Below are positions 42,281-53,040 of a stretch of 64,000 nt of DNA, piece after piece (within the stretch, counting starts at the first letter, position 1; each line of letters starts with the position of its first letter). The DNA comes from Spirometra erinaceieuropaei (taxonomy: Eukaryota > Platyhelminthes > Cestoda > Diphyllobothriidea > Diphyllobothriidae): positions 1,758,748 to 1,822,747 of the forward strand of contig CACRXP010000013.1 of NCBI GenBank assembly GCA_902702965.1, written 5' to 3'. The translations under genes and the position numbers were made by a program. The notes below the pieces were generated by a model. The model was not told the origin of the DNA, searched no databases, and was given only the letters and a program-made list of their open reading frames with translations.

Positions 42281-43886
42281 TTACTTAATTGTACTTGATA
42301 CGGCTACGATCATGCCTGATCTAGCCGGCCTCGTTGATTTCACGAACTGTACCTCTCTACGTGTGACAATCCGCGGCAGCAGATCTGGACAGCTCAACCC
42401 ATTCTCTTCGTCAATGACGTAGACAGAATACCGAAGATCCAAGAACCACCCCCATGTCTTGACGAACTGTGTCGAGTCAGGTTTTGAATTTACCCCTTCT
42501 TCGACGACCCAACGGGGTAACGGTGCCGGATCGAGGGCAACAACACTGAGCTCCTGAGGTGGACGACGAAGAACATGCCCAAACGACATCAGTCGTCTTT
42601 CTTAGATGGCCTGAGTTATCTATGTGATGTTGTCGCAGCGTCTGTGGACTTTCTCATTTGAGACGAAGTCGGTGAACTTCACTCGAAGGATGATCCTCAA
42701 GCAGTGGTGGTCAAATACCTCCAGTTTTAGCTCATCCGCCACGCGCAAAGCCCAGCATTCCCAACCGTAGAGAAGGACAGACCGGACAGATGCACGGCAC
42801 ACGCGAATATTAGTGGCGATGGAGATGTCGCGTCAGATCCATAGACATTTTCTTAGGATTTAGAAAACCCGTCGGGCAGTATCGATTCGGGAGACAATGT
42901 CGTCCTTACTCTGTCCATTAGGCAGAAGTCTCGCCCCGAGGTATTTAAAACTGTCTACTCCTTCAAGTTGACAGCCATCAATCCCAAGGGATCTCCTCTC
43001 CTGGTCAGGGATGCAGCTCGAAAAAACTTTAGTTTTCCCAACGTTTATGCCTAAACCGACAGATGTAGCAACCTCGTTCACCCATGACGCCATAGACTGC
43101 AGATCACAAAAACTTGAAGCAAGTAAGGCGATATAGTCGGCATAGTCGAGATCATTGAGCCGGTGTCCGGGTGCAACCTCAACGCCGTCACCTTCGCGTA
43201 AGGCCCTGCCGAGGACCCAGTCAAAAGCATAGTTGAACAGAATGAGTGACGGGATACAACCCCGTCAAACGCCAGACCGAATACCGAACGGTTGGGTAAG
43301 ATTGTTGCGGACCAGGACTCTCGCAGTAATGGAACGATAATAGGCCTTGATCATGGCGGTGATTTTTGCCAGTACACCATCTAGCGCCATTATCTGCCAC
43401 AGGGATTCACAATGGACGGGATCGAACGCGACGGCAAAGTCAATGGAGCAGACAGCCGTCGGTTGTTAGTAGCAATGGCGAAGTTCGATACTGCGTCTCG
43501 GGGTGAATATCTGGTCTGCGCATCCACGTCCAGCACAAAATCCGGCTTGGTTGGGCCTCGTCCTTGAGTCACGCACAGCCTGAAATCGTCTGAGTAGGAC
43601 AATTGTGAAGATCTTCGCAGCAACGTCGATGAGACTTATGCCGTGGTAGTTCTCGCATCTCGTCTTATCTCCCTTCTTGAGGATAGGTACAAGGATGCCT
43701 AAGCCCCAGTCATCAGGAACAACCTCGTCTCTCCACGCTCGTTCAATCACCTCATGGAGCCAGGGCGCCAGAGTGTCGACACAAGACTTAAAGATTTCAG
43801 CGGGTATACCGTCCTCTGCGGGTGCCTTATTGTTGCGTAGTTTTCGTAAGACATCGACGAATTGTCTGTCAGAGGGAGGGTTGCAT
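42281..43886 (-). pseudogene. RTE-like RT (copy D), RT core and C-terminus
   Basis: In pieces: FVSNEKV region and VRSVLLYGWECWALRVADEL (42620-42802); VNEVATSVGLGINVGKTKVF and VDSFKYLGARLLPNGQSKDD (42860-43093). QPFGIRSGV-type text with the YADY/DYAD catalytic region (near 43130-43200) follows. VPDDWGLGILVPILKKGDKT and YHGISLIDVAAKIFTIVLLR complete the RT start (43466-43750). Frames change at least four times. Confidence 0.85.
43878..43886 (+). repeat. Left TSD of the PLE-2 insertion
   Basis: GGGTTGCAT, identical to 45175-45183. The uninterrupted LINE (copy A, 4720-4730) has the equivalent site once. Confidence 0.88.
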
Positions 43887-44079
43887 AGAAGATGAAGACC
43901 CGATCTCTGGGACAGTGGGTTTATTAGTCTGAGCTTTCGGTCTCGTACAGGAGGCCATCGTCAGAAACTGTGAGAAGGCAACATCAAATGAGTGGTTTTT
44001 GTAGTCACGCCATGAAGGGGGGGGGAGGAGATATGAGTGCAGAGGGTGGTATTCGCGATAAGTTGCGTCCCACGCCGTC

Positions 44080-44679
44080 TCACGGCGGCGTGACTGCGTG
44101 CACCCTTGGCTGGAAATTGGGTCTCGCCCCTTGGCCGCGGGAACGGAGCGCGTGATAGCAGGGGGGTATATCAACGTGCCTGTTGATAGCGTTGGTGTCA
44201 GACACCCAGGCCTCTAACAGTTCTCGTCCTGTCTTATTGCTGGCCCGCGCCACTATCCGCGTGCTCGCAAAGTTGAATTCGTGGCCTTCCTCCAGGGTGT
44301 GACTGGCGACCTGAGACAACGGGTCGCCTCTCCGGACCGCCCGTTTGTGCTCCGTTATTCGTGAGCTAAGTCGTCGTCCGGTTTGTCCAGTGTTGTGGCG
44401 AGGACAGTCCCGACATGGGATCTGATAGACGACGCCCGATTGTTCACCCACGTCTAGGCGATCCTTCACTTGCATGATTTTGCTTCGCATGGTCGCTGTC
44501 GGACGGTGAGCGATACCCACGCCGAGCTCTCCAGCGATACGTTCCATCGCTTCGGATACGTTCTTTATATATGGCAGAGGGTGCCAGAGTGTTGGTGGCT
44601 CTCCTCCGTTTGTTCGCCGTGAGCGCGTGCGGAGGCAGCGGCTGACGAAGCTGTTCGGGTATCCATTCCTCTGGTTCAC
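44080..44679 (-). pseudogene. PLE family 2 linker and GIY-YIG endonuclease
   Basis: A 199-residue frame: NGYPNSFVSRCLR, PLPYIKNVSEAMERIAGELG, then SGVVYQIPCRDCPRHNTGQT. VVY stands at the GIY position, and the YIG tyrosine-isoleucine is replaced by NT, likely damaging. GRRLSSRITEHKRAVRRGDP follows with no stop, in contrast to family 1. LLEAWVSDTNAINRHVDIP is the conserved end. Confidence 0.87.
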
Positions 44680-45170
44680 TGCAGTGCGTTTTTACCCTCT
44701 GGAAGAGTGTCCTAACACAGCTGCGTTTATGCGCCACTGGGTGGTTGCTGTGGTAGTTGAGAATCTGAGTCGTGTTAGTCGCCTTTCTGTACACCGTGGT
44801 GTTGAGTTCGCCGTTGGGTGTGCGTGTGACGAGAACGTCAAGGAAAGGCAGCTGTTCGGCATGCTCTTCTTCCCTTTTGAACTGGATGTCTGGGAAGATG
44901 CCGTTGAGCAGGTCTTGGAAGTCGGCCAGTCTGCTCCTTTCAATTATGACGAACGTGTCGTCCACGTACCGGCGCCAAAATGCAGGTTCATAGTGATCGA
45001 AGGCGACTTTTTCCAGTTCCTGCAGGACTAGTTCTGCAACCAGGCTGGATATTGGCGAACCCATCGGCGTTCCTTTGATCTGCTCGTATGTTCTGCCATT
45101 GAAGGTGAAGAAGGTTTGTTGGCAGAAAGCAAACATTTGCAGTAAGTGGTCGATTTTTATGGGTTTGGGG
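44680..45170 (-). pseudogene. PLE family 2 RT fragment
   Basis: QTFFTFNGRTYEQIKGTPMG and SPISSLVAELVLQELEKVAF (motif B region), FWRRYVDDTFVIIERSRLAD (catalytic YVDD), FPDIQFKREEEHAEQLPFLD and VYRKATNTTQILNYHSNHPV, then HCSEPEE. The long frame reading into this from 45316 begins in the host LINE, so its first 50 residues belong to the LINE. A frameshift near 44690 moves the linker to the next frame. Confidence 0.88.
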
Positions 45171-45174
45171 TTAG

Positions 45175-45183
45175 GGGTTGCAT
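45175..45183 (+). repeat. Right TSD of the PLE-2 insertion
   Basis: GGGTTGCAT; see 43878-43886. Confidence 0.88.
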
Positions 45184-45955
45184 GGCGCTGCATAGGTGGG
45201 AGAAGGAAGAATCTCCGCTGAAGAGGAGAGCAAGGGCGTGATGGACTGGGTATCGAAGTTGAGATGGTTCTCGAAGTGCTCACGCCAGCGCTCGACTTTG
45301 GCCGAGTTGTCAACAATAAAGCCGCCGTTCACGTCGCGAACAGAACCACTCAGTGTAGAGGGCTTACCGCTAACTTAGCGGATAAGTTGGTAGAGTTTTC
45401 GAGTGTCACCAACTTTCGAGGCCTGTTCCATGGAGGTCGCTGTTTCAGCCCAATATTGCTTCCGGTCATCGCTGGCCGATTTTGCCGTCATCTTCCGAAG
45501 TTAGTGGAAGCAGTCATCGTTACGGGACCTGGATCGAGCCGTCCGAACAGACAACTACAGAGTTTTTCCGCTGATCCGGTCACTGCGGCGTCGCTGGGTG
45601 TATTCAAGGATTTTCTCAGCTGCACCATAGACTGATGTTTTTAGTGACAACCACTGGTTACTGCCTTCTTCGTCGGCTAGGGTCGTAAAACAGGTCCGGA
45701 TTTCTCTGCTCAGGGCCTCAGCAGCGCTGGTTTGCCGGATTTTTGCGACAACGAGGCGCCTAGGACATGGCATTTTTGGCGCGGATAAGAGATGAACTTT
45801 CAAGCGTGTACGAATGAGGACATGATCCGACCCATGGGCGTTACCAGTCTCGGCATCACGCATCGATCTGCTATCGTGAACCTAGCTGCTGAACCTTGAA
45901 CTGACTAGTATGTAATCAGTCTGACGGGTCCTCCTCAGCCGTCTGAGCACGCACC
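45184..45955 (-). pseudogene. RTE-like endonuclease end and linker (copy D)
   Basis: Minus strand: HGSDHVLIRTRLKVHLLSAP (the SDH motif of apurinic-type endonucleases), KIRQTSAAEALSREIRTCFT and WLSLKTSVYGAAEKILEYTQ, then linker text matching copy A 4350-4660 (DVNGGFIVDNSAKVERWREH). It joins the RT across the PLE. The upstream endonuclease is truncated at the family B boundary. Confidence 0.82.
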
Positions 45956-46652
45956 TGGAACAGAGACTTCTCCAAAAAGACATTACGAATTTTGTAGGGG
46001 CCGCGGAAGCGTCAGCATGATCTTCGCAGCCTATCAACTACAGAAGAAGGGAAAAGAGATGAAGACCAATATTTACACGACGATTTAATGAAGACCTTCG
46101 ACAGAGTCAATCGCGATGAACTCTGGCTAAAAATGATGGCATTAGGATGTCTGGGGCATTTCATGCAAATGATACGCCAACTTCACGGTGGGATGGTGGC
46201 TCGCGTCACGGACAGCAAAGCAATCTCCGAATTATTCTTAGTAACCAGTGGGGTGAGGCAGGCCTGCGCACTCGCTCCCACCCTCCCCATTCTGATGTTC
46301 ATCACCATGCCGATGGACGTTTGCCGTGCGGAGAGACGCGGAAGGACATCAGCTACTGAACTGAGGGAGAATTGCTAAGCACTGGTCGTCTAAAAGCATA
46401 TTTGGTAGTATTCAAGGTCATTTTCCACGGCCTACTATTCGCAGATGACTGCGCACTAAAGATCAGAATGTATGAGGAAATATTGCGAGGTATGGTCATC
46501 TCTGCCTCCGGTTGCTCGGACTGCCGATCAAGGCGGGGAGGATGGTGGTCATGCACTAAAGGACTCCCAACGGGGAATACAGTGAACCCCATGTCAGCAT
46601 CGGTGGAAGCCAGCTTGCATCAGTGGCCATATTCGCACACCTTGGAGGTACC

Positions 46653-46665
46653 GCTTCAAGAAATG
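46653..46665 (+). repeat. Left TSD of the mini-PLE
   Basis: GCTTCAAGAAATG, identical to 46951-46963. Confidence 0.93.
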
Positions 46666-46950
46666 CTGATAGAAGCGAACAGGCGAGTTCCAGGCAGCAG
46701 TTCAGAGGACGAAGATGCGATAACTTGAACAAGGAATTTATTGGCCTGACGTTTCGGATTCTCACTCGAATCCATCATCAGAAGCATTCGCAGATAAAGG
46801 TGATGGTGGCACAAGGGGTGCAGTATTTATAGCACGTGGCTGCCGTGAGACCGTTTATCTGCGAATGTCTCTGAGGATGGATTTGAGTAAGAATCCGAAA
46901 CGTCAGGCCAATAAATTTCTTGTTCTAGTGATCGCATCATCGTCTTCTGA
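46666..46950 (+). mobile_element. Coding-free mini-PLE: two inverted termini with a perfect 13-bp TSD
   Basis: A 285-bp insertion in LINE family B. The left arm begins with an extra end segment (GATAGAAGCGAACAGGCGAG), then GAAGATGCGATAA and a reversed hairpin module (TCATCAG at 46775-46781). A short centre (about 46790-46860, with GCAGTATTTATAGCACG as in the PLE 3' region) leads to the right arm with CTGAGGA (46871-46877), GAAACGTCAGGCCAATAAA and GTGATCGCATCATCG. Only one arm has the extra end segment, the same asymmetry as in the 39-kb PLE. So it looks like a PLE lacking all protein sequence. Confidence 0.92.
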
Positions 46951-46963
46951 GCTTCAAGAAATG
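46951..46963 (+). repeat. Right TSD of the mini-PLE
   Basis: GCTTCAAGAAATG; see 46653-46665. Confidence 0.93.
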
Positions 46964-47415
46964 TCAAGAATGGCGGTGAAGTGGCTCACCGGATCTCCAG
47001 AACCAGCCAGGCCTTCGGCCGGCTATAGCCCCCAGCCTAGAACCGCCGCGAACTTCAAATCAACATAAAATTCAAGATTTACAGGTCGTTAGTCCTGACG
47101 TGAACAGTCTGCGTCAAATAATCCAGGCAACTCGATCACTTACACCTCAGCTGCTTCCGAAGATTGCCGCTATAGGGGCGGCAAGACAAATTCCCGGACG
47201 TGGAAGTCCTAGAACGAACCGGAGTTCTCAGCATCTGTGCCATCTTGAGGCAAATCCAACAACGGTGGCGCAGATACATCGTAAGGATGAAAGACGAGCG
47301 CCCATTCAAGCGGCTATTTTAGGGCGGCGTCACAACGAGTGTCCGTCCGTCGTTTTGAGCCAGGCAAATCACAAGTCTGTTATGTTGCCGAGTGTTCTAA
47401 ATCCGAAGCTAGGGG

Positions 47416-48320
47416 GTAGAATTGGCTGAACGATTCTTTCTATGCAGAGAACATTCATGATGCTAAGAGGCTATTAGCGAACCACGTTAAGAGCCAGCCG
47501 CTATTTTTGAGATTGGCTGTACGAGGTCTGAGCAGAGTCTGAGCCACGCCAGCCTGCAACCAATCAGGGAGGGCGTCACGCTGAGAGACAACTGCGCGCA
47601 AAGCAACAATTCAACTGACAAGGAGTGTTAATTGAACCATGGGGAATATGGGTAGGTGATCGCGTTCAGGACTACGAAAGTGAACTGGTATGACAGTTCA
47701 ACCTTTGCATGCAACGATGTCAACCGTGCGAACAGGGCAGTGATTTGCGCGTGAATTGGCTTATAGGGATAGCAAACGTGCTTAGCACCCAGCACACCCT
47801 CTTATCCCCCAGCCACCTGGTCCGGGGGCATGGCAGAGTCAGGACAATCCGAGGCGAGCTCAGGTGTAGTGGCTGTCAAGGCTACACGTTCCGTCTACGC
47901 GCGCCGCACACACGACCTGGTTTTCGCATCACGGGCCAAGTTCTTGAACAACAGCAAGGCGGCCAGAATCTCATGTTAGTTGGAGTGTCACATTCGGAAG
48001 GAGCCAGTACAGCCTGACTCTTAGCCCTTAAGTCAGTCACCCCCGCATACACACATGACGGGCCGACTTACCCCGTCAGCATGGCAGATTTCCAAACCAC
48101 GACTTTTAGCGCGTCGTGTTAGACTCAAGGGTTGCAGGTTTACTATAATGAGGAATGCGCTGTAATGCCTTGACGTTGGAGTCCCCAGAGTCGACCTCAT
48201 TCTCTCTTCCCTCTCCCGTGCAGCATTTGAGTCTCAGAGCCTGTCAGTCATCTGGTGCCGGAATTGGGCGCAATGTTTGATAGAACTGCAACAGCCCGTT
48301 GACGTATGCAAAACATGACC
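47416..48320 (+). repeat. Repeat R, copy 2 (tail missing)
   Basis: From about 47700: GATTTGCGCGTGAATTGGCT, CAGCCTGACTCTTAGCCCTT, ACGACTTTTAGCGCGTCGTG, GTTTACTATAATGAGGAATG and TCATCTGGTGCCGGAATTGG align in order with 36840-37910. The upstream part is weaker. There is no (ATT)n tail. Confidence 0.5.
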
Positions 48321-49529
48321 TTCCACATACAGTCCGCTTACCACTTACATAACGTATGCATTTTCTGTCAGTGAGTCAGCAAGTTTGTGTGTGTGTTGCA
48401 TGAGCTGGTCTGACGAGGTATGTTTATAAGGTTCAGACTGGGCTGTTTCACTACAGGCCTAAATCCGCTGATCAACGTAATAAAACTTTTCTTGCTCCGT
48501 TGAAGAGTGCAGATAAGGCTTATCGTGCGTTTTCTCGGAACAAACTCAAGAAATGCAGATATTTTCCTGTCCGTGTATGTTATGGAGGGCTAGCTGCCCC
48601 ATTAACCCACCCTCCTATCAGTGCACAAGGATGGCCAGGAAAGATAGCTTGTTGTCATGTCTCCTCTCCATAGTGAATTCAGTCATAGGATGCAGACTAC
48701 TAGTGTTAATAGTGAGATCCTTATCCTTCCCATTTTTTTTCGACGACAGCAAGTATATCGTCGCAAATCATCAACGGATTTCCTGTGATGAAACTTTTGC
48801 TTGGAGGCAAGTTAGAGAAATGTCCTCAAAAACGAGACCCAGTGAGTTTCCCAGTGTCAAAAGGGAAGAAAAAGGTTTTGATGCATAGTTTCGTGCATAG
48901 AAGTACACGTGACTTCTATTTTTCATCGACTGGTGCGACTCGAAATATAGATTCCGCATCCGAAAAGGCCATGTATTCGTTGGAAACATAAGAGATCTTA
49001 ATTTACTCAATAAAGTGGGATGCAGCTGTTAGTCTGTGGGTCACAGGCTGGCGCCAGTTTGGCTGCAGTTCTCTGATAGGTCGTTGCGCTAGCTTGTGTT
49101 GGGAAGAATTAACCTGTAGGAGAACCGACCAGTGCGTAACGCTCTTCTTTGAATTCTTTGGTGACGTCTACAGCCCAAGGATGTACGCATCTATGGGTTT
49201 AAATAGTGATGCTTTCCTTCCGTCAAGCACTTCTTTGTGAGCTATTAATTTTTATTTGTCGAGCGCGCGTTTACGTTTGGTAGATTCTCATCAGGCCAGT
49301 GGTAAGGGGGTTAATTTAAACACGCGGTTAATAAGAGAAATCTTGTATTGTGTTCATCTTCCCATAGAAGTACGAGGAGAATGAGAAGAAGTCGGCATCC
49401 GTCTAATCAGGTTGGAGTGAACGGTTAGACGGTTGGGAAGAGCCGTGTCAGGGGGGGGGGCGGGGGAGGAGGGGAAAAGAGAACCAAAAGGCGAGGCCAT
49501 AGTGACTCCGTCTTCTAGTCTTTATATTC
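48321..49529. other. Unassigned DNA
   Basis: 49440-49490 is the G-rich piece of repeat X (AGCCGTGTCAGGGG). The 111-codon frame at 48553-48888 is unrecognised. Confidence 0.35.
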
Positions 49530-49925
49530 ATGACCAAACTGGAAAAATTGCAACCGAGCGACCAAATCAATAGACTAAGGCATCATGATCGCCCCATGGA
49601 CGATATATTTGCAGCTGCAACTGCGAACTCGGACGTAAAGGCTCCCTCAGGCGCTGCGTATCCATTGATAGAGTTTACGTTGGCGATGGAAGTGAGAGGT
49701 CTGCCCCTCTTCTTCGAGGTCCCCCTGGGCAGAAGACCTGATATTAGCATTCAACTAAAAGTATATCAGAAAACCTGGTCTGAACAATATGCTTACTTCA
49801 ACAGTTTCGTATCTCTTAGTTTAATTTGTTATTTTTTCGCAAAAAGGGGAGCATTCAGAACCTGTGTTGTGAGAACGTGTAACCTGGCCAAATTAACGGC
49901 AAGAAATATTATCGAACTATTATAA
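49530..49925 (+). pseudogene. PLE-type RT fragment (family 3-like)
   Basis: A 131-codon frame. DDIFAAATANSDV resembles the catalytic (YV)DDIF region with its tyrosine lost. PLIEFTLAMEVRGLPLFFEV corresponds to the IQFTxExExxxxLPFLDV motif, and VYQKTWSEQYAYFNSFVSLS to the VYRKxTxTxxYLNxxS motif. These follow palm motif C in RTs that carry GIY-YIG. It is likely the upstream part of the family at 10.2 kb, but the two are not joined. The motifs are decayed (FFEV for FLDV). Confidence 0.65.
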
Positions 49926-50599
49926 AAACCCCACCATGCTGACTCCAAAGACCTCTATTCCTCTAGCTTTCCCTTCAAGGAGGCACGGCTAGTGTATTCC
50001 TAAAAATTCACTCCGGTCATATTATTTACTCGATCCCCCCAGCAGTTGGAGTTGGGGTAGTATTCTCGACCGACCCCATTTTTCACGGAGTACATCAGGA
50101 TAGGTTACCAAATTAGACCACTCCCTTACTTGCCGCTAGGAAACAGGTTGTGCTGGTTGCACAAGTAGGCACCTATTTAATAGGATTAATGAACATATCC
50201 CCACATGACTGAGAAAGGGCAAAATTAGGAGCCTGTGCAACGTCATTCCCGCATATATGGTTGATTCCGGACATCATGTGGATTCCAACGAAGTCTTCCA
50301 TATGATTTACGAGGCCCGAACGGGCAACGCTAAGACACTGGGCCGTGTCCGTTAGAAACAGCGGAAGTGGCTGAAATCAGGTTGCGAAAGCCGGTCTTGT
50401 GCGCACAGACTAACCTTATGCAGGCACCTCTGTTACCATGACTAAAGGTCGGTTAAATTATTATACTAGGGTAATAAGGCTTTCGCCCCTGAACTCCTTA
50501 TTCATCTCCAAAAATAGCGATAGAATCAATTTTTACAGCGGTAATTCTGGAAATTGCAAGGTCATCGGTATGTTTGAGCCGGACCCAAACTGCAGCCCT
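49926..50599. other. Unassigned DNA with a piece of repeat X
   Basis: 50370-50425 is inverted relative to 27180-27235 (CGAAAGCCGGTCTTGTGCGC). Confidence 0.4.
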
Positions 50600-50676
50600 C
50601 TGACACAAACTTGATAATATGCACAGTAGTTTCTCAATTAATGAGTGTCCAGTTTGCATTTAAATTCTTTAACAGT

Positions 50677-50985
50677 TTATAAAAGGACCATCGCTCCAGG
50701 GAGTCCATTCAATGCTCCGACGACCCTCTGCGAGAAGGTGTTCCGTCGGCCGTCCGTATGGACCAAATTACCCTGCAGTTTAGAGAGGTGATCACGCAGA
50801 CGGTCTGTCGCAGCCAATTCGAAGAAGCCATCAAACTCTAGAGCAAATTCACTTTCTTTGATAGTCCGGTAAGTTTTAATGAGGTCGCCGCGCACTTGCC
50901 TATAATTGAGAGGAAACAAGTCGAGTTCAGACAGTCTTGCTTCGGCGGGCAGATGACCAAACTTATTGACCATCTTCGTCGCCAT
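50677..50985 (-). pseudogene. CR1-like RT C-terminal domain
   Basis: 102 codons: MATKMVNKFGHLPAEARLSE, LDLFPLNYRQVRGDLIKTYR and SQRVVGALNGLPGAM. This C-terminal block (L-L..R..RGDLI, then V..WN.LP) is typical of CR1-type RTs. Upstream GVHGLRRIINN and QQLERVQ lie in other frames. Confidence 0.83.
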
Positions 50986-51649
50986 CGCCTGTACTCTTTC
51001 TAGTTGTTGATAATCCTTCTCAGACCATGGACGCCAGGACTGGACGGCATACTCCGAATGAGATTGAACGAATTGAGCTGTCCACCAAGGAGGTATCAGA
51101 ATGAACCATCCTCCCTACTGGTCCTTCTGGCACGGAGTTTCAGTACCGCACGTTTATCAGTGTCAAAATTTAAGGGCCAAAAAGCACACAAGCTGCTGAG
51201 TCGGTTGAGACGCTCTTGAAGTATGTGCCTGTCTGCGTCAGATCTGATGACTCTCCACAACATAACATTGTCGAAAAAATGACACTGCTGCATGCCAGGT
51301 TGTCGACACAACCTGAGGGACTCCACTTAGAACGGGGGTAGGGATTGACTTCGAGGCATCAACACACGGTTTGCGATCTAGCCTGTAAGACCCATGTCAG
51401 CAGCTTCCCCTTTATCCCAATTGTAGACAGTTTGTATATTAAGCGTTTGTGTGGGACACTGTCGAACACCTTCTTGAAGTCCGAGTAGATGACATCGACC
51501 CTATCATCCTCGTCCAGTGCGTGAGTCCACTGCTTGGTCTAACGCAATCAACTGGAACGACACAAGCGGTTTTGTCTGAAGCCGTGCTTGGGTCCTGAAA
51601 CTAGGTGCTGCTCCTCCAGAACCTTCGTTGTTGCCTTCTTACGTATGGT

Positions 51650-51661
51650 TTTCATTATTTT
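51650..51661 (+). repeat. Left TSD of the SINE in the CR1-like element
   Basis: TTTCATTATTTT, identical to 51844-51855. Confidence 0.88.
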
Positions 51662-51843
51662 GGCAGAATGACATTACCGACAAAGACAAGGGAGACTGGA
51701 ATGGCCATTTCTGGCTTATTAGTCGTCGTCAGCCAGCCATACCCAAGCTCGAAGTGTGGAACACCCGAGCCTCGAACTCGCGACCTGTTGGTTTAGAAGT
51801 CCAAGCCTCTACCCACCGGGCCACGAGCCCGTTGCCCTGTCGG
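51662..51843 (-). mobile_element. SINE S inserted in the CR1-like RT, perfect 12-bp TSD
   Basis: Antisense copy: GGCAGAATGACATTACCGAC body to the tRNA head (reverse complement of GCCACGAGCCCGTTGCCCTG at the right). The CR1 protein reads CCKIMK on one side and TIRKKAT on the other. The outer end common to other copies is missing, so this is a 3'-shortened copy or a short subfamily. Confidence 0.9.
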
Positions 51844-51855
51844 TTTCATTATTTT
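51844..51855 (+). repeat. Right TSD of the SINE in the CR1-like element
   Basis: TTTCATTATTTT; see 51650-51661. Confidence 0.88.
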
Positions 51856-52560
51856 ACAGCAAATACAGGTAAGGCTGACGGGCCGATAGTTGTTAGCACT
51901 AGCTCGAGCCCCACCTTTGTATACCGAATAGATATTTGCTGTCTTCCATTCGAGTGGCAGCCGCCCTAGCTCGAATCAAGAATGGAAGATGTGTGCTAGG
52001 GGCTTAAAGAGTTCATTCGCCGATTCCTTCAAGAATTTGGCCAGTATATTGTCCGGTCCCGACGACTTTGCTTCCTTTTGATTCTGTAGCTCTCTTTCCA
52101 TGACAGATGTCGAGAAGACTCAAGCACGGGACCGGCGGTCAAAACAGCATTGTTGACATTGTAATTATGAAACGCCGTTTCCCTAATGAATGCCAGGGCA
52201 AAGATCTGCCCCAAGTGCTCGGCTTTCTCGCCGTTCTCAACGATTTATACACCATTGCCATCCTTCAGTACTGCGACTGGATCCTTGATTTTCAGTCGAC
52301 AGTCAATACAATGAAATAAAATTTTGGGCTTTTGTTCAGTCTGTAAAATGTTCCTGGATTCATACTCCTTCCTCGCCTAATGGATAAATTTTTTGACTGC
52401 ATTTCGTTGGCGACAAAACTTTTTACGTTTATTCCTTAACTGTCTATTCAGATCCCTAGTTAACCAGGCAGGTCGACTAGTCGTTTTTTGTATCTTCACT
52501 GGACAAAAAGGTGCAGAAAGTGCAAAAAATACGTTGTCCACTGAGGTGGTATACAACATT

Positions 52561-53040
52561 CAACTTGACGATTGCTGTTGAAATTTGCAGCGGGACAGCA
52601 AAAACCCGTCTGTCGTTGGGGCGTGCCCAATGTTTGGTGCCAGTGCCTAGAAAAACGGACGCATCACTATTCAGTCTGAACAGCTTGAACAAATAAAATG
52701 GAATTTGAATGTCGCAGTTCCGCCATTGCATACGAGTTTATTCTGCTCCCTTGTATGAGATTAAAGAAGATTTTGCATATCCTCTCAGATTCACAACGCT
52801 TATTAAGCTTACTGATAATGAGAATTACGATGTGATATGTCGGATGGCGGAAGCTAAATGGCCCAACACTGACTCACGAGGAACGCGGTCGTGAATTATC
52901 CATTAATTCCTTTATAGTGGAATGGACTTGCGCGGACTCCATCTCACTCATTCTTCCGGTACACATCACATTCTGACGACAAAACAATGCCAAAAAGACT
53001 AAAAATGGACGGGGACGCACAAGCTGAAGTAGAAGGAGAG
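52561..53040. other. Unassigned DNA, perhaps the decayed CR1 5' end
   Basis: Minus-strand frame 52477-52731 overlaps the end of the CR1-like copy, and its N-terminal part has no firm motif. Otherwise nothing is recognised. Confidence 0.35.

Larger units (their letters stand above)
43887..45174 (-). mobile_element. PLE family 2, inserted in LINE copy D
   Basis: A 1.29-kb insertion with a perfect 9-bp TSD. Minus-strand order: RT from just before palm motif B, linker, GIY-YIG, 3' region, terminus with hairpin motif CTGACGA (43964-43958) and GAAA (43938-43935) followed by GCTCAGACTAATAAACCC. It is diverged from family 1 at the protein level but keeps the same terminal motif order. The inverted 5' repeat and the start of the RT are absent. 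Confidence 0.9.
42273..45955 (-). mobile_element. RTE-like LINE family A, copy D, longest copy, split by a PLE
   Basis: Minus strand. A (TAAG)n-type tail (42273-42290) precedes the C-terminal RT text. The element reaches upstream into the endonuclease (SDHVLIRTRLKVHLL near 45800; AEEDPSDYILV-like text near 45920). It lies in one orientation, unlike A and B. A PLE occupies 43887-45174 with a 9-bp TSD. Frameshifts and stops are common. Its insertion into family B has no obvious TSD, and a few codons of B appear missing at the junction. Confidence 0.86.
45956..47415 (+). pseudogene. RTE-like LINE family B, copy B2, 3' part
   Basis: SMIFAAYQLQKKGKEMKTNI, then KTFDRVNRDELWLKMMALGC (motif A), VARVTDSKAISELFLVTSGV and ACALAPTLP (motif B), LLFADDCALK (catalytic FADD near 46435). 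After the PLE-derived insertion at 46666-46950 come NTKFKIYRSLVLT-like text, VEVLERTGVLSICAILRQIQ and RWRRYIVRMKDERPFKRLF. There are several frameshifts. The interruption and clean resumption show the insertion is younger. Confidence 0.83.
50600..52560 (-). mobile_element. CR1-like LINE, reverse-strand copy, split by a SINE
   Basis: Minus-strand order: PAWLTRDLNRQLRNKRKKF (52400-52540, linker), SSGPDNILAKFLKE (52050), LPLEWKTANIYSVYKGG and ASANNYRPVSLTCICCKIMK (51870-51960), then a SINE. KVLEEQHLVSGPKHGFRQNR follows, then DVIYSDFKKVFDSVPHKRLI (motif A) and a large decayed middle, ending RLSELDLFPLNYRQVRGDLI. The catalytic YADD segment is not seen, so part of the palm is deleted or mutated. 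The clade is inferred from motif style. Confidence 0.82.

Noticed and set aside
44444..45316. A 290-residue fusion protein of LINE linker and PLE RT
   Set aside because: The frame runs across the PLE insertion boundary at 45174; the fusion is an accident of phase.
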